In this document: positions 34,843 to 44,509 of the stretch, one piece after another
Position numbering within the stretch: the stretch's first letter is position 1
How the letters are laid out: each line of letters starts with the position of its first letter
Assembly (NCBI GenBank): GCA_905197485.1
Contig: CAJJYZ010000008.1
Span: 1-64,000, forward strand
Length of the DNA: 64,000 bases
DNA from: an uncultured Lachnospiraceae bacterium
Lineage (GTDB): Bacteria > Bacillota > Clostridia > Lachnospirales > Lachnospiraceae
Direction: 5' to 3'
Program-made: the position numbers and the translations under genes
The notes under the pieces: generated by a model
Told to the model about the DNA's origin: nothing
The model's database searches: none
Seen by the model: only the letters and a program-made list of their open reading frames with translations

Positions 34843-34861
34843 CCTCTTGCAACCGAAATCT

Positions 34862-34890
34862 ATATTATCACATTTTTATTCATTATGCAA
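34862..34890 (-). promoter_or_regulatory. Promoter of tRNA-Leu
   Basis: Minus strand TTGCAT (34885-34890), 17-bp spacer, TAATAT (34862-34867), about 42 nt before the mature 5' end. Confidence 0.65.
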
Positions 34891-34931
34891 GTGAATTTTT
34901 TTATTTTTTTCATTTTTTTCTTTACTTCCAA

Positions 34932-36215
34932 CTATTTTTTACAAAGCTTCTCTCCGATTGAAAAGCAATCCAATGTGGCAAAGTAATCTTCCGGCTTCTC
35001 GGCGCGCCGAATCAACTGTGTCGTTCCGTCTTCGCGAAGAAGAACTTCCGCCGAGCGGAGCTTTCCATTGTAATTGTATCCCATAGAATATCCATGCGCC
35101 CCCGTATCATGAATGACAAGAAGGTCTCCCACTTCTATCTCAGGAAGCATTCTGTCTATCGCAAATTTATCATTGTTCTCACAAAGGGAGCCTGTAATGT
35201 CGTATTTGTGGTCGTGCGGCTCCTCTTCTTTTCCCATCACCGTAATGTGGTGGTATGCCCCATACATCGCCGGCCGCATAAGATTTACCGCGCAGGCATC
35301 ACAGCCGATATATTCTTTGTGCGTATGCTTCTCGTGAATTGCCGTTGTCACGAGGCACCCGTAAGGTCCTGTCACAAATCTTCCGAGTTCTGTATAAATC
35401 GCCACATCACCCATTCCTGCCGGAACGAGAACTTCTTCATATACCTTTCGAACTCCTTCTCCAATCACCCGGATATCATTCGGCTCCTGCTCCGGACGAT
35501 ACGGGATTCCGATTCCTCCGGAAAGGTTGATGAACTTGATATGTGCGCCCGTTTCTTCCTGAAGTTTCACCGCAATCTCAAATAATACCTTCGCTAACAT
35601 CGGATAGTATTCATTCGTCACCGTATTGCTTGCGAGAAACGCATGGATTCCAAACTCTTTGGCTCCTTTCGCTTTTAGCGTACGGAACGCCTCGAAGAGC
35701 TGTTCCGTTGTCATTCCATACTTCGCATCTCCCGGATTATCCATGATGTCATTGCTGATTTTGAAAAGTCCACCCGGATTATACCGGCAGCTAATCGTCT
35801 CCGGAATATGTCCAATCGTTTGCTCCAGAAAATCAATGTGGGTAATATCGTCCAAATTGATAATCGCGCCAAGCTTATCCGCTAATTCATATTCTTTTGC
35901 CGGAGTTGCATTGGAAGAAAACATAATATCCTCTCCGGATGCGCCGATTGCGTCTGATAAGAGAAGCTCGGTATAAGAAGAGCAGTCGCAGCCACAACCA
36001 TACTCCTGCAATATGTCAATCAAAAACGGATTCGGATTCGCCTTGACGGCAAAGTATTCTTTATACCCGTCATTCCAGGAGAAAGCCTCCTTCAAAACTT
36101 TTACGTTCTCGCGAATCCCTTTTTCATCATACAGATGAAACGGCGTCGGATATTCTTTTACTATTTCCTCTAATTGTTCCTTTGTTACAAACGGTTTCTT
36201 CTCCACGTCTCTCAT
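34932..36215 (-). CDS. lysA: Diaminopimelate decarboxylase
   Basis: Encodes 427 residues from the ATG at 36215; a TTG at 36248 inside the pyk end is the alternative, and neither has an ideal RBS. It is a fold-type III PLP enzyme with the lysine in YFAVKANPNP, HAFLASN, GGIGIPY and GCDACAVNLMRPAMYGAYH. It makes L-lysine from meso-diaminopimelate. It follows pyk on the same strand and probably shares its transcript. The usual CESGD motif reads CENND, a variant seen in related clostridial enzymes, so an altered substrate cannot be excluded. Confidence 0.85.
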   Translation of the reverse strand: MRDVEKKPFVTKEQLEEIVKEYPTPFHLYDEKGIRENVKVLKEAFSWNDGYKEYFAVKANPNPFLIDILQEYGCGCDCSSYTELLLSDAIGASGEDIMFSSNATPAKEYELADKLGAIINLDDITHIDFLEQTIGHIPETISCRYNPGGLFKISNDIMDNPGDAKYGMTTEQLFEAFRTLKAKGAKEFGIHAFLASNTVTNEYYPMLAKVLFEIAVKLQEETGAHIKFINLSGGIGIPYRPEQEPNDIRVIGEGVRKVYEEVLVPAGMGDVAIYTELGRFVTGPYGCLVTTAIHEKHTHKEYIGCDACAVNLMRPAMYGAYHHITVMGKEEEPHDHKYDITGSLCENNDKFAIDRMLPEIEVGDLLVIHDTGAHGYSMGYNYNGKLRSAEVLLREDGTTQLIRRAEKPEDYFATLDCFSIGEKLCKK

Positions 36216-36240
36216 TCCCTTCGTATTCTTTTCTCTTTCG

Positions 36241-37677
36241 TTATTCAATCGTCACAATCCGCATCATGTTGCTGACACCATCCCGGCTCTTCGGAATGAC
36301 TGTCGATGGGATTCCTGCAGTCAGCACGACAATGTCTCCCGTCTCGACGAATTGTTTCGCTGTGGCAAGCTCGATGGCTTCATTGCAAATATCTTCTGTT
36401 GTATGGCATTCTACCGATTTTGCAGGACAAACTCCCCAGAAAATCTGCATTTTCCTCAAAATCTCTTCATTCGGAGTCACGCCGATAATATCTGCTTTCG
36501 GCTTAAACTTCGATACGACACGCGCAGTCGCTCCCGACATGGTCGGAGTGAGAATACATTTTGCATTCAAATTGGCTGCCGTTGCCACCGAAGAGTATCC
36601 GATAGCGCTGGAAATACTTTTCCTTCTGTGCGCCTGGGATTTCTGCAGTAGTGTATCATAATCGAGATGCTCTTCCGCATTTTCCACGATTTGCACCATC
36701 ATGCGGAGCGCTTCCACCGGATATTTCCCCTGTGCAGTCTCCCCGGATAACATAACCGCATCTGTCCCGTCATAGACCGCGTTTGCGACATCCGTCACTT
36801 CCGCTCTTGTCGGTCTTGGGTTACGAATCATGGAATCCAGCATCTGCGTCGCCGTAATAACCGGTTTGAAGTTATCGTTACATTTCTGAATCAACATTTT
36901 CTGAAGATACGGCACTTGTTCTGCCGGAATCTCCACTCCCAAGTCTCCTCTTGCAACCATGATTCCATCTGCACAGCGAATGATTTCGTCGATATTTCGG
37001 ATTCCTTCCGCATTCTCAATCTTAGCAATCACCGGAAGATACGGCGCGCCGCACTCCTTTAACAAGGCTTTGATTTCCAACACTCCTTCTACGGAACGAA
37101 CGAAAGACGCCGCAATAAAATCAATCCCCTGTTCCACTCCGAACCGGATATCTTCTTTGTCTTTCTCTGTAATCGCCGGAAGGCGCACCGCCACATTCGG
37201 CACGTTGACGCCCTTTCTCTCTCCAAGCTCTCCTCCGTTCAGGACAGTACATACGATGTCAGAACCATGGATTCCTTTCACTTCCAGTTCAATCAGCCCG
37301 TCGTCAATCAGGATACGTTTCCCGATTTCCACGTCTTCCACAAGGCCTTCATAAGTAACGGAAACGCGATGCACGTCTCCGACAATCTCTTCCGTTGTGA
37401 GAACAAAAGAACTTCCTTCCTCCAGCAACACTTTCTGTCCGTCTTTCAATACTCCGGTACGAATCTCCGGCCCTTTTGTATCCAGAAGAATCGCAATCGG
37501 TTTCCCGACTTCTTCCCGCACAGATTTCAATAACTCCATACGTTTCTTCTGTTCTTCATGCGTTCCATGAGAAAAATTGAAACGAGCAACATTCATCCCG
37601 CCTTCTACTAATCTCTTCATCACTTCTCTGTTGTCTGCATTTGGTCCCATTGTGCATACGATTTTTGTTTTTCTCAT
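36241..37677 (-). CDS. pyk: Pyruvate kinase
   Basis: Encodes 478 residues from the ATG at 37677 (AGAGGAAAAAG upstream). TKIVCTMGPN, NFSHGTHEEQ, LLDTKGPEIRTG, VARGDLGVEIP and ITATQMLDSM are intact. It converts PEP and ADP to pyruvate and ATP. The C-terminal PEP-utilising extra domain of many Bacillus enzymes is absent, giving the short form. It lies 31 nt after the rhomboid-like gene. Confidence 0.96.
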   Translation of the reverse strand: MRKTKIVCTMGPNADNREVMKRLVEGGMNVARFNFSHGTHEEQKKRMELLKSVREEVGKPIAILLDTKGPEIRTGVLKDGQKVLLEEGSSFVLTTEEIVGDVHRVSVTYEGLVEDVEIGKRILIDDGLIELEVKGIHGSDIVCTVLNGGELGERKGVNVPNVAVRLPAITEKDKEDIRFGVEQGIDFIAASFVRSVEGVLEIKALLKECGAPYLPVIAKIENAEGIRNIDEIIRCADGIMVARGDLGVEIPAEQVPYLQKMLIQKCNDNFKPVITATQMLDSMIRNPRPTRAEVTDVANAVYDGTDAVMLSGETAQGKYPVEALRMMVQIVENAEEHLDYDTLLQKSQAHRRKSISSAIGYSSVATAANLNAKCILTPTMSGATARVVSKFKPKADIIGVTPNEEILRKMQIFWGVCPAKSVECHTTEDICNEAIELATAKQFVETGDIVVLTAGIPSTVIPKSRDGVSNMMRIVTIE

Positions 37678-37708
37678 TCTTTTTCCTCTTTTCATATCGG
37701 TTATCGTT

Positions 37709-38581
37709 TTATTTTATGTGTTCATGTGTGAACAAATGGTCCTGACAATATTCGTAGGCGCCATTACACTTCGAACAATATCTGAACTCCAAATTCGGGT
37801 CGTCCAACTCTGTCCTTCCGCAAACCGCACATTTGTGCTTTGCTCCTACCGCCGCCGCTTCGCGATTCACATGCGCTTTCCGCACTTCTCTCTGAAACTG
37901 CTTTCTCCGATGGACTTCCTTCGGCGAATAAGCTTTGAAATTTCTGGAAGAGAAGTAAAAAATCAGGAAATTCAGGATGGATACCGCTGCCGCAATCGCC
38001 CTTGCCTGATAGATAACGCCGATGTAAGGCGAACCGCCGTATGCCGGCAAAAATGCCTGCAGAATCGTATATCCGAAGAATACCCCGTCAAGGAGCGCCA
38101 AATATTTGACCTTCACCGGAATGATGAAGAACAAAAGAAATTCCACATTCGGATATAACGCCGCAAAGGCAAAAAACAATGACAAATTCAAATAAGTCGT
38201 TCCTATCGGCATGGAAACGCCTGTCACAAAGTAGACAACAAATGCGGCGATAATATGGAACAATACGCCGGCGAAGAAATACAGGTTGAAGCGAAACGCT
38301 CCCCACTGCGCTTCCAGATGTTGTCCAATCATATAGTAAAGATACAGGGCAAATGCAAGAAAAATCAGGCTCGACTCCATCGGCTGCGCCAGGAATGTGA
38401 CGAGTCTCCACACTTGTCCATGTAGAATCGCTTCTACATTCAATGACAGATATGCATTAAAAAATCCGGGATTTAACATATCAATCAAGTAGCCGCCAAT
38501 GTACAAGATAATGATATAGTACATCAGATTATGAATCGCATAGCGGCCAAATTTCCGTTCCAGTTTCTGAATCCAGTTCAT
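37709..38581 (-). CDS. Rhomboid-like membrane protein with C-terminal zinc ribbon, probably not a protease
   Basis: Encodes 290 residues from the ATG at 38581 (GGAGG 11 nt upstream). About six transmembrane helices cover residues 20-215 with the rhomboid/derlin hallmark HLEAQWGAFRFNLYFF. The catalytic GxSG serine motif is missing; the matching segment reads IGTTYLNLS. A basic linker (about 215-245) leads to a zinc ribbon with CAVCG and CSKC, then YCQDHLFTHEH at the end. It may bind membrane clients or RNA/protein partners rather than cut them. It is upstream of pyk and divergent from the giant activase. Confidence 0.75.
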   Translation of the reverse strand: MNWIQKLERKFGRYAIHNLMYYIIILYIGGYLIDMLNPGFFNAYLSLNVEAILHGQVWRLVTFLAQPMESSLIFLAFALYLYYMIGQHLEAQWGAFRFNLYFFAGVLFHIIAAFVVYFVTGVSMPIGTTYLNLSLFFAFAALYPNVEFLLFFIIPVKVKYLALLDGVFFGYTILQAFLPAYGGSPYIGVIYQARAIAAAVSILNFLIFYFSSRNFKAYSPKEVHRRKQFQREVRKAHVNREAAAVGAKHKCAVCGRTELDDPNLEFRYCSKCNGAYEYCQDHLFTHEHIK

Positions 38582-38622
38582 AAAAAGTGCATCCTCCAAT
38601 ATAATTAATTAGCATATGTGTA

Positions 38623-38651
38623 ATTCTACAGTTTCTCCATAAGTTTGTCAA
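38623..38651 (-). promoter_or_regulatory. Promoter of the rhomboid-like gene, pyk and lysA
   Basis: Minus strand TTGACA (38646-38651), 17-bp spacer, TAGAAT (38623-38628), about 42 nt before the start codon. Confidence 0.75.
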
Positions 38652-38741
38652 TTCTACCACTCAACTTTACAGCATTTTAACATTTATAAAAATTGCCCTC
38701 ATTTCATCAAAAATCCGGAGACAGAATCTACAAATTTGCAA

Positions 38742-38770
38742 TTGTGTTTTCGAAATGATTGTCGTATAAT
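38742..38770 (+). promoter_or_regulatory. Promoter of the activase fusion
   Basis: Plus strand TTGTGT (38742-38747), 17-bp spacer, TATAAT (38765-38770), leaving a leader of about 70 nt before the start at 38846. Confidence 0.65.
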
Positions 38771-38845
38771 GTAGATTGCTAAAAAATGTTTATTACGCAT
38801 TTAATAGGAAGTAATTCATATACTTACAGACCAGGAGTTAAAAAA

Positions 38846-41800
38846 ATGAATGAAAAAACACAATATACATTAGGAATCGATATCGGTTCCACTACTGTAA
38901 AAATTGCAATTTTGAACGAGGAACACGAGGTGCTCTTCTCGGATTATGAACGACATTTTGCCAATATTCAGGAGACTTTGTCAGACCTTCTCGGCAGGGC
39001 GGTTCATAAGCTTGGAATGATTTCCGTCTCTCCGGTCATCACCGGTTCCGGCGGATTAACGCTTGCCAAGCATCTGGAAGTCCCGTTCGTTCAGGAAGTC
39101 ATCGCCGTATCTACCGCCCTGCAGGATTACGCCCCGCAGACAGACGTGGCAATCGAGCTCGGCGGCGAAGATGCGAAAATCATCTATTTTGAAGACGGGA
39201 ACGTGGAACAACGCATGAATGGAATCTGCGCCGGAGGTACCGGTTCCTTCATCGACCAGATGGCTTCCCTTCTGCAGACCGACGCTATGGGGCTGAATGA
39301 ATATGCCAAAAACTATCAGGCTTTGTATACGATTGCCGCACGCTGCGGTGTGTTCGCAAAATCAGATATCCAGCCGCTTATCAACGAGGGGGCGACAAAG
39401 GAAGACTTGTCCGCTTCCATTTTTCAGGCAGTTGTCAATCAGACGATTAGCGGTCTTGCCTGTGGAAAGCCGATTCGCGGCCACGTTGCTTTTCTGGGAG
39501 GACCACTTCACTTCCTCTCCGAGCTTCGGGTTGCCTTCATCCGAACGTTACACTTGGATGACGAGCATATTATCGCGCCGAATCACTCCCATCTATTTGC
39601 GGCGATTGGCTCTGCCTTGAATTCCAAAAAGGATGTTTCCTTCCCGATTCAGATGCTGCAGAACCGGCTTGCAAACCGCATCCATATGGATTTTGAAGTG
39701 GAGCGTATGGCTCCTCTCTTCCAGAGCAAAGCCGAGTATGAAGCTTTCGAAAAACGGCATGCAAAGCATCAGGTTCCGGTGAAAGACCTTGCTACTTATC
39801 GTGGGAAATGTTTCCTCGGAATTGATGCAGGCTCCACCACGACGAAAGCCGCTCTTGTGGGGGAGGACGGAACACTCCTCTATTCCTTCTATCATAATAA
39901 TGACGGAGACCCGCTCGGAACGACCATCGCCGCATTGAAAGATATTTACAGCCAGCTTCCGGAAGGCGTGGAGATTGTCCACTCATGTTCCACCGGATAC
40001 GGCGAAGCGCTCATAAAAGCCGCCCTTCTTCTGGACGAAGGAGAAGTGGAGACGATTTCCCACTATTATGCAGCAGCTTTCTTCGACCCGGACGTGGATT
40101 GTATTCTGGATATCGGCGGACAGGATATGAAATGCATCAAGATTAAAAACCATACCGTTGACAGCGTGCAGCTAAACGAAGCATGCTCTTCCGGATGCGG
40201 TTCCTTTATCGAGACATTTGCCAAATCCTTGAACTACTCCGTCGAAGATTTTGCTCACGAAGCGCTCTTCGCCCGGAATCCGATTGACCTCGGCACCCGT
40301 TGTACGGTATTTATGAATTCCAAGGTCAAACAGGCACAGAAGGAAGGGGCTTCGGTGGCAGATATTTCTGCAGGACTCGCGTATTCCGTCATCAAAAATG
40401 CGCTTTATAAAGTCATCAAAGTATCCGACGCGTCAGAGCTTGGCAAGAACATTGTCGTACAGGGTGGAACGTTCTATAACAACGCAGTACTCCGCAGCCT
40501 GGAAACGATTGCGGGATGTGAAGTAATCCGTCCGGACATTGCAGGAATCATGGGCGCATTTGGCGCCGCCCTCATCGCAAGAGAACGATATCGCGATTGT
40601 AAAAAGACCACCATGCTCCCGATAGAAGAAATCGAGCAGCTGGAATATACCACTACGATGGCAAAGTGCAACGGCTGTGCAAATCATTGCCGTCTGACTA
40701 TCAATAAATTCAGCGGGAACCGAAGATTTGTGACCGGAAACCGCTGTGAAAAGGGTCTCGGAAAGGAAAAGAAAACTTCCGACCTTCCGAACCTCTTTGC
40801 ATACAAAAACGAAAGATACTTTGGATACACGCCGCTCACAGAAGAAGAAGCAATACGGGGCTCCGTCGGAATCCCACGCGTATTGAATATGTATGAAAAT
40901 TACCCATTTTGGTTTACCTTTTTCCATACGTTAAAATTCCGCGTCGTCCTGTCCCCGTCCTCTACCCATAAGATTTATGAGCTCGGAATCGAGTCCATTC
41001 CAAGCGAGTCCGAATGTTATCCGGCAAAGCTTGCGCATGGACATGTGAAATGGCTAATTAACCAAGGACTTTCCTTTATCTTCTATCCTTGTATTCCATA
41101 TGAACGCGAGGAATTTAAAGAAGCCAACAATCATTACAACTGCCCGATGGTGACATCTTATGCGGAAAATATCAAGAACAACATGGATGAGATTACAAGC
41201 GGGAACATAGACTTTATGAATCCATTCATGTCCTTCCAAAGTGAAGAAACCCTATCATCCCGACTCGTTGAGGAAATCGGGAAGAAATTCCAGATTCCTT
41301 CCGAGGAAATCAGACACGCCGTCCATCTTGCGTGGGAAGAGCTCGCAGCCTGTCGCGAGGACATCCGCCGGAAAGGGGAAGAAACGATTGCCTACCTTGA
41401 CAAAACAGGCAAACGCGGCATCGTTCTCGCCGGACGTCCCTACCACATCGACCCGGAAGTACATCATGGGATTCCGGAATTGATTAACTCCTACGACATT
41501 GCGGTATTAACGGAGGATTCCATTTCCCATCTGCATAAGGTGGAGCGTCCACTGATTGTAATGGACCAATGGATGTATCATTCCAGACTCTATGCTGCGG
41601 CAAATTATGTGAAGACGAAGGATAACCTGGATTTGATTCAGTTGAATTCCTTTGGATGCGGTCTGGACGCGGTCACAACCGATGCGGTTTCCGATATTCT
41701 GACAAAATCCGGTAAGATTTATACTTCCTTGAAAATCGATGAAGTCAACAATCTCGGAGCCGCCAGAATCCGTATCCGCTCTCTTCTTGCCGCAATTCGC

Positions 41801-43093
41801 GTTCGGGAAGAAAAGGAAATGAAGCGCGCCATCGTGCCATCCTCAATTACGAAGATTCCATTCACAAAGGAAATGCGGAAGAACTACACTATCCTCTGTC
41901 CACAGATGTCTCCGATACATTTCGACATCGTGGAACCGGCTGCCCGCTCCTGCGGTTACAACATCGAAGTGTTAAAGAATGACAGCAAATCTGCCGTAAA
42001 CGTCGGATTAAAATATGTGAACAATGATGCCTGCTATCCGTCTCTTATCGTAGTCGGACAGATTATGGAAGCCATCCTCTCCGGCAGATACGATAAGGAT
42101 AAACTTGCCGTCATCATCACGCAGACAGGTGGGGGATGCCGCGCATCCAATTACATCGGCTTCATCCGCCGCGCGCTGAAAAAAGCCGGATTTGAACACA
42201 TCCCTGTTATTTCCTTGAATTTGAGCGGTTTGGAGGAAAACCCAGGATTCAAGTTCACAGTTCCGCTTTTCATGAAGGCAGTCTATTCGTTGATTTTCGG
42301 AGACATTTTCATGCGGGTACTGTATCGCATGCGCCCATACGAACTCACCCCGGGTTCCGCGGATGCGCTCCACGAAAAATGGAAGGCAAAATGTATTCAG
42401 TTTGTCCAGAAAAAATATCCAGGCAAACACGAATTTAATCAATTATGCCGCTCGATTATTGAAGACTTTGACAAACTTCCGATTCGCGATATCAAAAAAC
42501 CACGTGTCGGTATTGTAGGAGAAATTCTTGTAAAATTCCATCCGATTGCAAACAATCACCTTGTGGAGCTTTTGGAACAGGAAGGAGCAGAAGCGGTCGT
42601 TCCTGACCTGCTGGATTTCTTCTTATATTGCTTCTTCAATGCCAATTTCAAAGCTGAAAATCTCGGAATGAGCAAAGCCGCAGCTAAAAAAGCAAACTTA
42701 GGAATCAAAGCCGTAGAATGGTTCCGAGCTCCTGCTGCAAAGGCATTTTCCGAAAGTAAACATTTCACACCGCCTGCAGATATCCATAATCTTGCATCTA
42801 TGGCGAAAGAAATCGTTTCACTCGGCAATCAGACCGGAGAAGGCTGGTTCCTCACCGGAGAAATGCTGGAATTAATCGAAAACGGGACAAAAAACATCGT
42901 ATGTACACAGCCATTCGGATGTCTTCCAAATCATATTGTAGGAAAAGGTGTTATCAAAGAACTCCGCCACAGACACCCGGAAGCCAATATTGTCGCCATC
43001 GATTATGACCCAGGCGCCAGCGAAGTAAACCAATTAAACCGAATCAAACTCATGCTCTCCACAGCAAATAAAAACATGCGCGAAAACAATTAG
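38846..43093 (+). CDS. Giant fusion: two 2-hydroxyacyl-CoA dehydratase activase domains plus a dehydratase-like C-terminal half
   Basis: Encodes 1415 residues from the ATG at 38846 (AGGAG upstream). Two ASKHA activase domains of BadF/HgdC type begin near residues 9 ([15 protein letters not shown]) and 322 ([15 protein letters not shown]). Each has the Cys pair expected to hold a [4Fe-4S] cluster (CAGGTGSF with [13 protein letters not shown] with RCTVF). A DUF2229-type part follows with CNGCANHC near residue 608. The C-terminal half resembles the cluster-binding dehydratase subunits ([23 protein letters not shown]). Such activases use ATP to drive electrons to very low potential. No separate dehydratase subunits or CoA transferase are nearby, so the substrate is unknown. 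Confidence 0.85.
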   Translation: MNEKTQYTLGIDIGSTTVKIAILNEEHEVLFSDYERHFANIQETLSDLLGRAVHKLGMISVSPVITGSGGLTLAKHLEVPFVQEVIAVSTALQDYAPQTDVAIELGGEDAKIIYFEDGNVEQRMNGICAGGTGSFIDQMASLLQTDAMGLNEYAKNYQALYTIAARCGVFAKSDIQPLINEGATKEDLSASIFQAVVNQTISGLACGKPIRGHVAFLGGPLHFLSELRVAFIRTLHLDDEHIIAPNHSHLFAAIGSALNSKKDVSFPIQMLQNRLANRIHMDFEVERMAPLFQSKAEYEAFEKRHAKHQVPVKDLATYRGKCFLGIDAGSTTTKAALVGEDGTLLYSFYHNNDGDPLGTTIAALKDIYSQLPEGVEIVHSCSTGYGEALIKAALLLDEGEVETISHYYAAAFFDPDVDCILDIGGQDMKCIKIKNHTVDSVQLNEACSSGCGSFIETFAKSLNYSVEDFAHEALFARNPIDLGTRCTVFMNSKVKQAQKEGASVADISAGLAYSVIKNALYKVIKVSDASELGKNIVVQGGTFYNNAVLRSLETIAGCEVIRPDIAGIMGAFGAALIARERYRDCKKTTMLPIEEIEQLEYTTTMAKCNGCANHCRLTINKFSGNRRFVTGNRCEKGLGKEKKTSDLPNLFAYKNERYFGYTPLTEEEAIRGSVGIPRVLNMYENYPFWFTFFHTLKFRVVLSPSSTHKIYELGIESIPSESECYPAKLAHGHVKWLINQGLSFIFYPCIPYEREEFKEANNHYNCPMVTSYAENIKNNMDEITSGNIDFMNPFMSFQSEETLSSRLVEEIGKKFQIPSEEIRHAVHLAWEELAACREDIRRKGEETIAYLDKTGKRGIVLAGRPYHIDPEVHHGIPELINSYDIAVLTEDSISHLHKVERPLIVMDQWMYHSRLYAAANYVKTKDNLDLIQLNSFGCGLDAVTTDAVSDILTKSGKIYTSLKIDEVNNLGAARIRIRSLLAAIRVREEKEMKRAIVPSSITKIPFTKEMRKNYTILCPQMSPIHFDIVEPAARSCGYNIEVLKNDSKSAVNVGLKYVNNDACYPSLIVVGQIMEAILSGRYDKDKLAVIITQTGGGCRASNYIGFIRRALKKAGFEHIPVISLNLSGLEENPGFKFTVPLFMKAVYSLIFGDIFMRVLYRMRPYELTPGSADALHEKWKAKCIQFVQKKYPGKHEFNQLCRSIIEDFDKLPIRDIKKPRVGIVGEILVKFHPIANNHLVELLEQEGAEAVVPDLLDFFLYCFFNANFKAENLGMSKAAAKKANLGIKAVEWFRAPAAKAFSESKHFTPPADIHNLASMAKEIVSLGNQTGEGWFLTGEMLELIENGTKNIVCTQPFGCLPNHIVGKGVIKELRHRHPEANIVAIDYDPGASEVNQLNRIKLMLSTANKNMRENN

Positions 43094-43096
43094 CTG

Positions 43097-43159
43097 TGCA
43101 AAGCGAAAAGAAGAGTCTGCAGATTGTACTTGTACAAAATCTGTAGGCTCTTCTTTTTG
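43097..43159 (+). terminator. Terminator of the activase gene
   Basis: Long imperfect stem AAAAGAAGAGTCTGCAGATT / AATCTGTAGGCTCTTCTTTT with a GTACTTGTACAA loop and a T-run. Its 3' arm is also the start of repeat copy 1 (43146). Confidence 0.85.
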
Positions 43160-43218
43160 ATTTATAGGGCGAATGCCCGCGACTTCGAATTTTCGTCAGA
43201 AAATTCGAAGTGCACAGC
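43146..43218. repeat. Composite intergenic repeat, unit 1
   Basis: A constant 38-nt segment (43146-43183, ending GGGCGAATGCCCGCGAC) is followed by a private 26-nt hairpin (TTCGAATTTTC, loop, complement) and a constant TGCACAGC end. The constant segment matches unit 2 at 35 of 38 positions, with the last 23 identical. Confidence 0.8.
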
Positions 43219-43251
43219 TAATTTGTTCTATGTGCTTGCACATTTGTTTGT

Positions 43252-43324
43252 GGCTGTTCTTTTTATTTTATAGGGCGAATGCCCGCGACCGAATGACCTC
43301 TAGGTCATGAGGTGGCTGCACAGC
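43252..43324. repeat. Composite intergenic repeat, unit 2
   Basis: The same constant 38-nt segment (43252-43289), a different 26-nt self-complementary middle (GACCTCTAGGTC) and the same TGCACAGC end. A third GGCTCTTCTTTT follows at 43331. The two units differ only in the hairpin between the constant ends. Confidence 0.8.
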
Positions 43325-43340
43325 GTTTATGGCTCTTCTT

Positions 43341-44108
43341 TTACCTATTTCCCTTTCCTTCTCCCAGCTTCGCAGAGAAGTAAGCATATGTCACCGTCAT
43401 AGCCACATTGCACGCTGTCAGTAATACAACCGCCGTCAGTCCTCCATGGAAGAATTCTCCTCCTAATATTGCTATCAATGTTGCAGCTAATAGAAAGAGT
43501 CTCGCCATCTGAAATGTTTTGTAACCGGCTTCGAAAATCATCTGCCGTTCCCCTTCGTCACAGCTATTCAGCCATACTTTCTCAAAATTCCTGTCTGAAG
43601 CATCGCCTTGCTTCAACGGTTCCTTCCTTTTAATCTGTTTCACCACAGCAATCTGATAGAAAATACATCCTACCACAACAAACAAAAAGATTCCGCATGA
43701 AACGAGCATTGTCTTCAAATGCTTCACATCATCATATATCTGAAATGCAAAAATCGCCATCGCGATATAGATGATAACGGAGCTTCCTGTAAGACCGATG
43801 TTCCCCCAGAAGTCAAACTGCTTATCAAACTCATCCTGCGCTTCATCATCCTTGTTCTTTTCTGATGCATGTAAAATTTTCTCGCTCTTTTTATAGCAAC
43901 ATACAACAAGAAAAAGCATGATAACCGCAACAGTTATAAGCAAGAAGATTCCCTGTTCCCTGATATATTCCGTCATATACCGGAACATCTCATCTGCTCG
44001 TTTCCCGAAAAACATACTGCCGATACCGATGAACGCGCCAATCACACCGCCTCCAATCATCCAGCAAATCATTTTCAAATAAGAATTACTTTTTCCAGAT
44101 TGCTTCAT
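43341..44108 (-). CDS. DUF3169 membrane protein
   Basis: Encodes 255 residues from the ATG at 44108, 1 nt after the stop of the upstream XRE gene. Six hydrophobic segments are visible (about 12-30, 47-65, 110-130, 138-158, 205-225, 228-246), with a charged cytoplasmic loop of about 45 residues. The layout matches the DUF3169 family, which regularly pairs with a small XRE regulator. The pair is probably a membrane stress or immunity module; no substrate is known. C-terminal GKGNR ends in the repeat region. Confidence 0.75.
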   Translation of the reverse strand: MKQSGKSNSYLKMICWMIGGGVIGAFIGIGSMFFGKRADEMFRYMTEYIREQGIFLLITVAVIMLFLVVCCYKKSEKILHASEKNKDDEAQDEFDKQFDFWGNIGLTGSSVIIYIAMAIFAFQIYDDVKHLKTMLVSCGIFLFVVVGCIFYQIAVVKQIKRKEPLKQGDASDRNFEKVWLNSCDEGERQMIFEAGYKTFQMARLFLLAATLIAILGGEFFHGGLTAVVLLTACNVAMTVTYAYFSAKLGEGKGNR

Positions 44109-44109
44109 A

Positions 44110-44316
44110 TTATTCGTCCTCCTCGTAGCTAAAAATTTCTTCGACTGATACACCAAATATCTTCGCAAGCTTTAATGCCAGTGAAACCGACGGTGAATAA
44201 TCCCCTCGCTCTATCAGACTGATTGTCTGTCTTGACACATGCGCAAGCTCTCCTAGTTTCGATTGATTGATGTTTAACCTTGCTCTGTGCTCCTTCACTC
44301 GATTTTCTAATCCCAT
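44110..44316 (-). CDS. Small XRE-family repressor
   Basis: Encodes 68 residues from the ATG at 44316 (GGAG 8 nt upstream; a GTG at 44322 is the alternative). Nearly all of it is a helix-turn-helix (LNINQSKLGELAHVSRQTISLIERG). It belongs to the short YozG/Xre type that controls an adjacent membrane protein. Its promoter carries three TTGTCA/TGACAA palindromes, strongly suggesting autorepression of the regulator-DUF3169 operon. Confidence 0.88.
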   Translation of the reverse strand: MGLENRVKEHRARLNINQSKLGELAHVSRQTISLIERGDYSPSVSLALKLAKIFGVSVEEIFSYEEDE

Positions 44317-44335
44317 AAGCACCTCTCCTGTAAAT

Positions 44336-44415
44336 TTGTCATGACAATTAAGATTTACATTTTGACAACTTTATTTGTCACAATCAATATACCATTTGAC
44401 AACTATTGTTGTCAA
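44336..44415 (-). promoter_or_regulatory. Promoter with three palindromic operators for the XRE/DUF3169 operon
   Basis: Promoter on the minus strand: TTGACA (44410-44415), 18-bp spacer, TATATT (44386-44391). Operators: TTGTCATGACAA (44336-44347); TGACAA and TTGTCA facing each other (44363-44380); TTGACAAC-N4-GTTGTCAA (44396-44415), which covers the -35 box. Confidence 0.75.
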
Positions 44416-44440
44416 TACAAAAATTCATTTTTTGTGGAAC

Positions 44441-44463
44441 AGGATTCCGAAGGAGTATCCTAT
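44441..44463. repeat. Hairpin repeat, copy 2
   Basis: The 23-nt core AGGATTCC...TATCCTAT matches 34662-34684 at 20 of 23 positions. Like copy 1 it follows directly on the T-run of a minus-strand terminator. Confidence 0.65.
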
Positions 44464-44466
44464 TAT

Positions 44467-44493
44467 TAAAAAAAGACATCCCGAAGAATGTCC
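44467..44493 (-). terminator. Terminator of mnmM
   Basis: Minus-strand hairpin GACATTC-TTCG-GGATGTC followed by seven T, 17 nt after the mnmM stop. Confidence 0.8.
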
Positions 44494-44509
44494 TTTTCCT
44501 TATTTCCTA

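Larger units (their letters stand above)
43090..43221. repeat. 11-bp inverted repeat enclosing terminator and repeat unit 1
   Basis: TTAGCTGTGCA (43090-43100) and its exact complement TGCACAGCTAA (43211-43221). The left arm contains the stop codon of the activase gene. Confidence 0.75.

Noticed and set aside
43090..43340. CRISPR array
   Set aside because: Only two spaced direct repeats exist, their middles are self-complementary hairpins rather than spacers, and no cas genes are nearby.
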